64,000 bases of DNA from Pseudarthrobacter sp. NamE2 (GTDB lineage Bacteria > Actinomycetota > Actinomycetes > Actinomycetales > Micrococcaceae), in contig NZ_VAHN01000004.1 of the NCBI RefSeq assembly GCF_005796205.1, positions 186,001 to 250,000 on the forward strand, given 5' to 3'. Both the position numbers and the translations under genes were made by a program. Shown piece by piece: positions 58,282 through 64,000 of the stretch. Each line of letters begins with the position of its first letter. The stretch's first letter is position 1. The notes below the pieces were generated by a model. It saw only the letters and a list, made by a program, of their open reading frames with translations. It searched no databases and was not told the origin of the DNA.

Positions 58282-59606
58282 CCAGCATCTGGATGGTCTT
58301 CCTTGCAACGGCGGCGATTACAGCCTTCGTTCTGTTTACAGCCGTATTGAAACGCTGGCCCTCGGTTGGCGCCTTTTCGGTTACTCTCAACCTTGTCGTC
58401 GCTTGGGAGATCCCTAATCCGCCTGCTTTAGCCAACATCGGCGGCACCAGCGTTTACTACCTGGATGTCTTGTCCGTAGCGGCACTTGCGATAGCGCTGC
58501 TGCAGTCCTCTTCATTAGCTCAAAACTTAAGATCTGCCTTTTGGCCGTGGATTGGACTTGGCTTCTTACTGCTAGTTTCCCTGACTACAGGACTTTTGGA
58601 GAACGACTTCGGCAAGACTGTCAATGAATTCAGGTCATTCTTTCATCCCTATGCAACAACGACTTGGGCGATGTCACTCGCTTGGAATCGTGCAGCGGCG
58701 GAGAGTCTCATCAGGAAGCTGACTATGACACTCGGCTGGTTCCTCACAGTCGTAGCTGGTTATCACTTAGCCCGCTACGGTCTAGGATCAGCTTCGGGAT
58801 TCGTTGATGCTGCAAGTGGTATCGAACAAACCACGCGACCACTTGTTTCTAGCCAGGCCTTGATAGTGCTGCTTTGCTCGGTTCTGTGCTTTTGGTATTG
58901 GAGGCAAAGCCGGCGCAGAATCTGGTTTATAAGTGCGCTAATCTTTCTGCTGGTAGTCGTGGTGAGCCAGCAACGAACAGTGTGGGCCGTTGGGCTTGCC
59001 TCCGTGGCTGTAATCTTTCTCTTCGCTCGAGCAGGCACTAAGGGAATTATCGCTCTGTTCGTGTTCCTCTCGGCCTGGGCCGTCGGGATTTTGTTGACAG
59101 GGCAGTTTATCCCGCAAGTCCTTGCAGAACTTAGCAATTCGGCCACTGATTCTGGAACTTATGATGCCAGGGTTAGAAGCTGGACAAACCTCATCAATCA
59201 ATCTATCAGTAGCGGGCTGTCAAATATCCTGTTCGGCCAGGCGATGGGTGTCGGGTTCGGTAGATTCGAGGGCGCAGGGCGATGGGTTGAGTTTGCACCG
59301 CACAACTGGTATGTGACTTTATACCTTCGTATAGGGATCATAGGTCTATCAATGATGGCCGTGTTCCTTCTCGTCGTTCTAGCGAGGCTTTTGCGATACA
59401 GGGAGAATATGGCCGCTCTAGCAGTTGTATCGGCCGTGATCGTGTATGGATGGAGCTATTCGTGGCCCTGGTACATCAGTCTATTTTTCGCTTGGGCGGT
59501 CTCGGCAATTCGAACTCCTCAGCTTGACGAGGTACCTATGATCATGCCTAAAAGGCATCTAGAATTTGGTATGTCCTTCACAAAAGAGAAGAGGCCTAAT
59601 CATTGA
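58278..59606 (+). CDS. Wzy-like polysaccharide polymerase (O-antigen ligase family)
   Basis: The ATG at 58278 overlaps the GT2 stop and gives 442 residues. The protein has about eleven membrane helices: first WMVFLATAAITAFVLFTAVL, later YLDVLSVAALAIALLQSS, FILVV-type stretches around residue 215-240 (LIFLLVVVVSQQRTVWAVGL) and others near the end. A large loop around residues 265-345 holds FEGAGRWVEFAPHNWYVTLYL, the region with the conserved His and Arg of Wzy/WaaL proteins. It should polymerise lipid-linked repeat units on the outer face. It is followed by a TTG-start gene with 4-base overlap. Confidence 0.85.
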   Translation: MTSIWMVFLATAAITAFVLFTAVLKRWPSVGAFSVTLNLVVAWEIPNPPALANIGGTSVYYLDVLSVAALAIALLQSSSLAQNLRSAFWPWIGLGFLLLVSLTTGLLENDFGKTVNEFRSFFHPYATTTWAMSLAWNRAAAESLIRKLTMTLGWFLTVVAGYHLARYGLGSASGFVDAASGIEQTTRPLVSSQALIVLLCSVLCFWYWRQSRRRIWFISALIFLLVVVVSQQRTVWAVGLASVAVIFLFARAGTKGIIALFVFLSAWAVGILLTGQFIPQVLAELSNSATDSGTYDARVRSWTNLINQSISSGLSNILFGQAMGVGFGRFEGAGRWVEFAPHNWYVTLYLRIGIIGLSMMAVFLLVVLARLLRYRENMAALAVVSAVIVYGWSYSWPWYISLFFAWAVSAIRTPQLDEVPMIMPKRHLEFGMSFTKEKRPNH

Positions 59607-60712
59607 GCATACACGTTTTGCATATCATGGGTCCGCTAAGACCAAGCGGAATGGAAAAGATGCTCGTCACCGCCGCCGGCTATTTCTTACGCGAAGGTGT
59701 CACTTCCACAATACTTGGACAGGGCGACAACCACCCATTTGCATCGGATCTTCGCAACGCTGGCTACGATGTTAGGACCTTTCCCTTTCGAGTAGGTTCA
59801 AAGGCGGGAGTACGTGAACTAAGAAGTTTAGTCAGGGAACTTGGTGTGGATGTGATCCACGTTCACACTGAAGGCGACTACCTCCGTACCGCCTTTGCCT
59901 GTTGGAGAGCCATGGGCCGAAGTAGGGCGCTGATCCGTACAATTCACAACGTTTTCCAAGCTACTGGAAGATGGCGAATTACGCGACTTATCCAGGCGCA
60001 GATCGCTGACCGTATGATGCATGTTCTTGTGGCGCCCTCACCCGAAGTTTCTGCTAATGAGAAAAAGCTTTTTCGCCGCGTTGAGACGATATACAACTGG
60101 GTCGATGATGCCTTTTTTCAGATTCGCGATCGCCGGTCGGAACTAATGAATGGACGCAAGGTAGATGCAGTTGCGGTTATTGTGGGAAATTGCTCAGAGA
60201 TAAAGCAGCATGAATTAGCGTTACATGCATTGGCTGGGACGCAGCACAAACTGATTCACTTGGGAAATGAGAGTAACGCCAGCGAAGAAGAGCTGAGACT
60301 TCTGCAAGTTTTTGATCACGAGGACCGTTTGACTTGCAGGGGGGTCGAGTCGCCAACCGATGCTCTCCTCTTGGGCTCATACTTCATGATGCCAAGCCGA
60401 CATGAAGGGATGGGCGTGGCGTTGGCTGAAGCGCTGGTTGTGGGTCTACCTTGCCTTGTGAATGACGTGCCCGGCCTTCGTTGGGCACGATCGATTGAAG
60501 GTGTTGAAATGGTTGCGGACGACCAGGATGCATGGTTCACCGCCGTTCGCGCAGTGCCTCGCGATTACCAGAGACGAACCAATCTGAACATTGACTTTTC
60601 CGCATCCAGGGGCAGTCACGAGTACGCCGTAATTTATAGAGAGGTGGCGGCTCAACGACGTTCGCGCCTTGGAGACAGGTCAAAGGAGAAGTTCGGTGCT
60701 GCGATGGATTAG
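59603..60712 (+). CDS. GT4-type glycosyltransferase
   Basis: The TTG at 59603 overlaps the polymerase stop and gives 369 residues. It opens HVLHIMGPLRPSGMEKML, the pattern of the EpsF/WcaC-like group, with VIHVHTEGDYLRTAFACW and RTIHNVFQATGRW. The donor half holds HLGNESNASEEELRLLQV and MPSRHEGMGVALAEALVVG, with the conserved E-x7-E. It is cytoplasmic. The last 25 codons are poorly conserved, and the acyltransferase gene starts inside them. Confidence 0.9.
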   Translation: MSIHVLHIMGPLRPSGMEKMLVTAAGYFLREGVTSTILGQGDNHPFASDLRNAGYDVRTFPFRVGSKAGVRELRSLVRELGVDVIHVHTEGDYLRTAFACWRAMGRSRALIRTIHNVFQATGRWRITRLIQAQIADRMMHVLVAPSPEVSANEKKLFRRVETIYNWVDDAFFQIRDRRSELMNGRKVDAVAVIVGNCSEIKQHELALHALAGTQHKLIHLGNESNASEEELRLLQVFDHEDRLTCRGVESPTDALLLGSYFMMPSRHEGMGVALAEALVVGLPCLVNDVPGLRWARSIEGVEMVADDQDAWFTAVRAVPRDYQRRTNLNIDFSASRGSHEYAVIYREVAAQRRSRLGDRSKEKFGAAMD

Positions 60713-61241
60713 GTACAGGCGCAGATTACGTGCCACGTCGATGGACAACGTTGAAGTTGGTGCAGGCTTTAGAGCCGGCCCGAACACAATCATGTGGGCA
60801 CCAAGGAACCTCACTGTTGGTAGAGATGTTCACCTCGGATCTAACGTGCGGATAGAAGTTGATGGGACAATTGGCGACTCGGTCCTGGTTGCCAACTCCG
60901 CTGGAATAGTTGGTCGAAATGACCATGCAACGTCCGAAGTAGGCGTGCCAATCACCGAAACTGCCTGGGTGGGCCGAGCCCCTGACCGTTTGAGTCATCC
61001 CGTCGTCATTGGTTCTGATGTATGGATCGGCTATGGGGCCATCGTGCTTTCAGGCGTGTCGATTGGAGATAGTACAGTTATCGGTGCGGGCGCAGTAGTA
61101 ACGCGCGATATTCCCGCCAATTCGATCGCAGTCGGCAGTCCCGCCCGTGTTATCGGCCACCGCTTCGACGCAGATTCTTTTGAAACCCACTGGGCTCTGC
61201 TTACAAAGTTGGGATATCGGCGGAGTTTTGAACGTTCCTAA
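60696..61241 (+). CDS. Hexapeptide-repeat acyltransferase (WcaF/LbH type)
   Basis: The GTG at 60696 has AAAGGAG eight bases upstream and lies in the end of the glycosyltransferase gene; the product has 181 residues. Left-handed beta-helix repeats are visible, for example LTVGRDVHLGSNVRIEVD, then VVIGSDVWIGYGAIVLSGV and STVIGAGAVVTRDIPANSI. The active-site His is in GRNDHATSE. It should acetylate or otherwise acylate a sugar of the repeat unit with acyl-CoA. A first tail of 12 basic residues is unusual. The gene ends 67 bases before the next. Confidence 0.9.
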   Translation: MLRWIRYRRRLRATSMDNVEVGAGFRAGPNTIMWAPRNLTVGRDVHLGSNVRIEVDGTIGDSVLVANSAGIVGRNDHATSEVGVPITETAWVGRAPDRLSHPVVIGSDVWIGYGAIVLSGVSIGDSTVIGAGAVVTRDIPANSIAVGSPARVIGHRFDADSFETHWALLTKLGYRRSFERS

Positions 61242-61308
61242 TATCTCCGTCTTTCGCTCCTGCAAGTTTGTCTGACTATTGATGTTTCAGTGAGAGGTCT
61301 TTCTGGGG

Positions 61309-62397
61309 ATGGTTAGCATCAGAATCCTATATGTGCCCAACGAGGCTGGCGATTTTCGACAGCTTGGTTTCCGCCGTCCGTTGGCTAACTTAGTCAAGGC
61401 AGGACTTATTGCGGAGGCGGATGTTTTCAGCCTGCAATGGCGTATCCGGAACGGAGGAGACGCCGAGGAACATCGGCAGGATCTCATTAGCCGAATCCGG
61501 AGCTTCCGACCAAATGTCGTTCTGATGCAACATCTAGGGACCACCGGTCTCAGGCACAAGCACTTTCACGCGATGCGGAAAGCTGCAGAATTTGAGTTTA
61601 TCTATCACGAGGCCGACCCCTATAGCCGTTTCAAACATCCCTTGCCCGTATCGGCGCAAGCAGCCGGAAGGGCTGCTAATGTAACTTTCACGGTCGGCTC
61701 AGGCGTATTCGCCGATAACTTCCGCCGAGCAGGTTGCGCCGATGTTAGGTGGGCCCCGCACGTCTTTGAACCCGACCGTTATGAATATATGCCAGTGTCA
61801 AATGATCTCGTACGCGAGCACGATATTGTGGTTGTGGCGAATCGCAACTCTCCGCGTTTCAGAGGACACCCTAACTGGCGTGATCGCATAAAGTTTGTCG
61901 ACCTGCTGCAGGATCGCTTCGGTGATCGGCTAGCAATTTATGGTCGTGGTTGGACCGGCGTAGGCGCCATGGGACCAGTGGAATTCTCAAAACAGCACGA
62001 GGTTATCCGTTCCGCCTGGGTAAGTGCTAACTGGGACCACTATGCGAAGGAGCCCAACTACTTCTCGAATCGCCTGCCTATTTCGCTTGCCTCGGGATCG
62101 ATTCACGCAACTACATGGCACCCCGGTTATGATCGTTTGTTCCCCGGATCGACAAAGGCATTTCTAATCCATAATCGGTCGGGCCGCGGCTTGGTTGATG
62201 ACATTCATCAGTATCTTTCCAAAACTTCCCCATATCAGCGCATTGAAGCAGGAATAAGCGCCCAGAAGTTCGCGTACCATGACTTTCGCCAGGATGACCA
62301 ACTTGTGAAATTTCTTAATTACCGGTCTATACGCGTAGATCCTCGCGCAGCTTCTGAAGCTTGGGATCTCGAGGACGGTTCACTGACTGCCGTTTGA
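61309..62397 (+). CDS. CgeB-like glycosyltransferase-family protein
   Basis: The ATG at 61309 gives 362 residues; GGGG and AGG sequences lie upstream but spacing is not ideal. The protein opens ILYVPNEAGDFRQLGFRRP and later has VVVVANRNSPRFRGHPNW and RLAIYGRGWTG, then NYFSNRLPISLASGSIHATT, which resembles the CgeB (spore maturation) glycosyltransferase group. The conserved end domain, with the donor site, is likely present but divergent. The function within this locus is probably addition of one sugar. It lies between the acyltransferase and a putative fucosyltransferase. Confidence 0.65.
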   Translation: MVSIRILYVPNEAGDFRQLGFRRPLANLVKAGLIAEADVFSLQWRIRNGGDAEEHRQDLISRIRSFRPNVVLMQHLGTTGLRHKHFHAMRKAAEFEFIYHEADPYSRFKHPLPVSAQAAGRAANVTFTVGSGVFADNFRRAGCADVRWAPHVFEPDRYEYMPVSNDLVREHDIVVVANRNSPRFRGHPNWRDRIKFVDLLQDRFGDRLAIYGRGWTGVGAMGPVEFSKQHEVIRSAWVSANWDHYAKEPNYFSNRLPISLASGSIHATTWHPGYDRLFPGSTKAFLIHNRSGRGLVDDIHQYLSKTSPYQRIEAGISAQKFAYHDFRQDDQLVKFLNYRSIRVDPRAASEAWDLEDGSLTAV

Positions 62398-62496
62398 GGG
62401 TTGGGTCGTGTACGCCATAGCGGGTATGTAACAGACTGAGTATTTATTGCACCCGTGAGCCAGATATCTTGACTAAGTAATTTTATAGGAAATCTA

Positions 62497-63489
62497 TTGC
62501 AAATAAGACCTTTTAGCACCGTGCCACTCCGAGCATCACTGCATTATGCACGCTACCGTAATGCTCGCGACCAGCGGAATCTTGCCGTGCTGGAGAGGAA
62601 GTTTGGACCTTGGGCAACAACCTCGGCCGACTTGTCTCTTGGAACAGCAGCCGCGAGAATTCACCCTTATCCTGGCTTAGGACATCAATTGGCTGGGTGG
62701 ATATCGGGTTACTTATGGGCACGGGATTTGGGCCTTCAATATACGGGTGGATTGCTAACACGCGACCCAGATGGATTGTTTGAGTTTGTGACGGGTTCCA
62801 CAGTCACTGGGGGGACACACGTACGACTCACTTCTGTACTCGACGAGCGCGACCCGCGGAGCGCTACGGTCCTTCGTGGCCAAGTACATAAAGCGCTGAT
62901 TGAGGCTAAGGGCAAGCCCGTCAATTTTGAGTTCGCACTGGATCAGCCACGCTGGGACCAGACTCCAGCATCTACTGCCATTAGGGAGGCAGTCCTGAGT
63001 GGCTCTCATGGGACGATGCTCAAGGAGATTTCTATGACAAAATCGCCCTATATTGCTATGCATATTCGGCGTGGGGACGTGGACCCAGCCATGATGGGTG
63101 GTGCAACTGGACAATCTCGATGGATTGATGAGGAGTGGTACATCTCCCTACTCCGACGAATACGACGGAACGCTCAGTATGCCGGACTGCCGGTAAGAGT
63201 CTACGCGCTCGGAACACCGAGCGACTTTCCTCTTCTCTCGCGTGAAGGCGTTACTCTTTGCCTAAATCGAAATCGGGATATCGATTTCATTGAGCTTTGT
63301 GGCGCGAAAATACTTGTCGTAGCTCCTTCGTCTTTCAGCTTTACCGCAGGACTCGCATCTCGGGGCGCTGTAATCGCCAAACATCCCTGGTGGCACCACG
63401 TACCTGACACGGGGGCATGGGTAAGAGCTGATTCAGAGGGACTGTTTAGCATGTCTGCCCTAGAGCGCGCTGTCGCTCAAACAAGCTGA
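62497..63489 (+). CDS. Putative fucosyltransferase (GT11/GT23-like)
   Basis: The TTG at 62497, with TAGGA seven bases ahead, gives 330 residues. Two blocks support a fucosyltransferase: PYPGLGHQLAGWISG near residues 57-71, like the GLGNQ motif, and IAMHIRRGDVDPAMM near residues 187-201, which matches the HxRRxD GDP-binding motif of alpha-1,2 and alpha-1,6 fucosyltransferases. A third block, LVVAPSSFSFTAGLASRG, lies near the end. GDP-fucose is made by gmd and fcl in the same locus, which supports the call. The overall similarity to known enzymes looks low. Confidence 0.65.
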   Translation: MQIRPFSTVPLRASLHYARYRNARDQRNLAVLERKFGPWATTSADLSLGTAAARIHPYPGLGHQLAGWISGYLWARDLGLQYTGGLLTRDPDGLFEFVTGSTVTGGTHVRLTSVLDERDPRSATVLRGQVHKALIEAKGKPVNFEFALDQPRWDQTPASTAIREAVLSGSHGTMLKEISMTKSPYIAMHIRRGDVDPAMMGGATGQSRWIDEEWYISLLRRIRRNAQYAGLPVRVYALGTPSDFPLLSREGVTLCLNRNRDIDFIELCGAKILVVAPSSFSFTAGLASRGAVIAKHPWWHHVPDTGAWVRADSEGLFSMSALERAVAQTS

Positions 63490-63538
63490 ACGCTATGTGG
63501 GCAACTTACAAGCGCTGAAGACATCAGGACGATCAGAC

Positions 63539-64000
63539 ATGACCACAGCTCGTCGGCTACTAGCGGGAGCCTCTTGGGTATACGGGGCGCAGCTACTGAC
63601 GGTTCTTGCCCAGTTTGCCTATGCTGCCATAACGTCGAGGGCGGTGGGACCCGATGGATTCGGTGCCTATGCCGTTGCTCTTGCAGTCACTGGACTGGTT
63701 TCTCTTCTTGCTACGGGGGGGCTAGGCCAGACAATTTCCCGAATGAATGTTATGGACCAAGCCCGCATCCGGCCCTTGTTGACCTATGCACTGATACTGG
63801 GTGTTGTCTGTGGTCTCTTTTTGTTGCTGACTGCACCTTTTTGGGGATGGCTGTGGGGAGTTGAGTCATCGTCTAATCCGATTCGTTGGCTGGCTATAAG
63901 TTGCTCACTAAGCCCGTTTTTGGGACTAGCTACTGGGCTTCTGGCGCGCACCGGCAAATTTCGAAATCTGGCAATGATTACGTTGGGCAGCAACATACTG
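63539..64000 (+). CDS. Oligosaccharide flippase (Wzx-like), 3' end cut by window
   Basis: The ATG at 63539 opens a frame that runs 154 codons to the end of the window without a stop. The product has at least four or five hydrophobic helices: LLAGASWVYGAQLLTVLAQF, VGPDGFGAYAVALAVTGLVS, LLTYALILGVVCGLFLLL and SLSPFLGLATGLLAR. The motif RAVGPDGFGAYA after the first helix is the hallmark of the RfbX/Wzx MATE-like flippases. It should move the lipid-linked repeat unit across the membrane. The rest of the protein lies outside the window. Confidence 0.85.
   Translation, partial: MTTARRLLAGASWVYGAQLLTVLAQFAYAAITSRAVGPDGFGAYAVALAVTGLVSLLATGGLGQTISRMNVMDQARIRPLLTYALILGVVCGLFLLLTAPFWGWLWGVESSSNPIRWLAISCSLSPFLGLATGLLARTGKFRNLAMITLGSNIL

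Overview
The window is high-GC actinobacterial DNA. GTG, TTG and ATG starts with GGAGG-like sites, ATGA or GTGA stop-start overlaps, an actinobacterial oleA-oleBC-oleD locus, a phenylacetyl-CoA epoxidase operon and several small protein families typical of soil Micrococcaceae point to Arthrobacter, Pseudarthrobacter or a close relative. This assignment is inferred from gene content and style. No rRNA, tRNA, CRISPR array, transposase, phage gene or replication origin was seen.

Layout. Bases 1-5.8 kb: the end of a DUF2243 membrane protein, a manganese catalase, ctaC-ctaD (cytochrome c oxidase subunits II and I), three small unknown proteins and a DUF1540 protein. 6.1-12.8 kb: a tightly packed plus-strand operon. 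It holds a CpdA-like phosphodiesterase, a fused cytidylyltransferase/SDR that looks like a CDP-ribitol synthase, a LicD/fukutin-type transferase fused to a methyltransferase, a coiled-coil protein, a GH1-like hydrolase and a glycosyltransferase. This is the best candidate for an undescribed system: a bacterial parallel to the ISPD plus fukutin/FKRP ribitol-phosphate pathway, apparently acting on a surface glycan. 12.9-18.5 kb: stress, copper and peptidase genes, a GCS2-type ligase and a FetB-type permease. 18.8-24.9 kb: an ABC exporter with a frameshifted ATPase, a Ser/Thr kinase overlapping a lipoprotein gene, a dehalogenase and a hydrolase. 25.4-31.7 kb: an alcohol dehydrogenase, two metal-sensing ArsR regulators with a frameshifted CDF metal transporter, a Usp protein, a TetR/DUF4188 pair and remnants of stress genes. 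31.8-36.4 kb: oleA-oleBC-oleD, for long-chain olefins. 37.7-42.6 kb: paaABCDE plus an enoyl-CoA hydratase.

Bases 42.7-45 kb are a decayed junction with a broken tyrosine autokinase, a shattered nucleotidyltransferase gene and a repeat. From 45 kb to the end lies a surface-polysaccharide locus with visibly lower GC. galU, ugd, gmd and fcl make UDP-glucose, UDP-glucuronate and GDP-fucose. A polyprenyl sugar-1-phosphate transferase and a WecG-family enzyme start the lipid-linked unit. Several glycosyltransferases, an acyltransferase and a putative fucosyltransferase extend it, and a Wzy-like polymerase and a flippase (cut by the window end) polymerise and export it. The low GC and the pseudogenes at its edge suggest horizontal replacement of the locus.

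Two in-frame repeat insertions stand out: a 12+20 bp periodic element inside an M20 peptidase gene and REP-like repeats inside paaB. Three paralogous SpoIIAA-like proteins are scattered over 14 kb. Several genes are broken by single-base shifts, which may be real or may be assembly errors.
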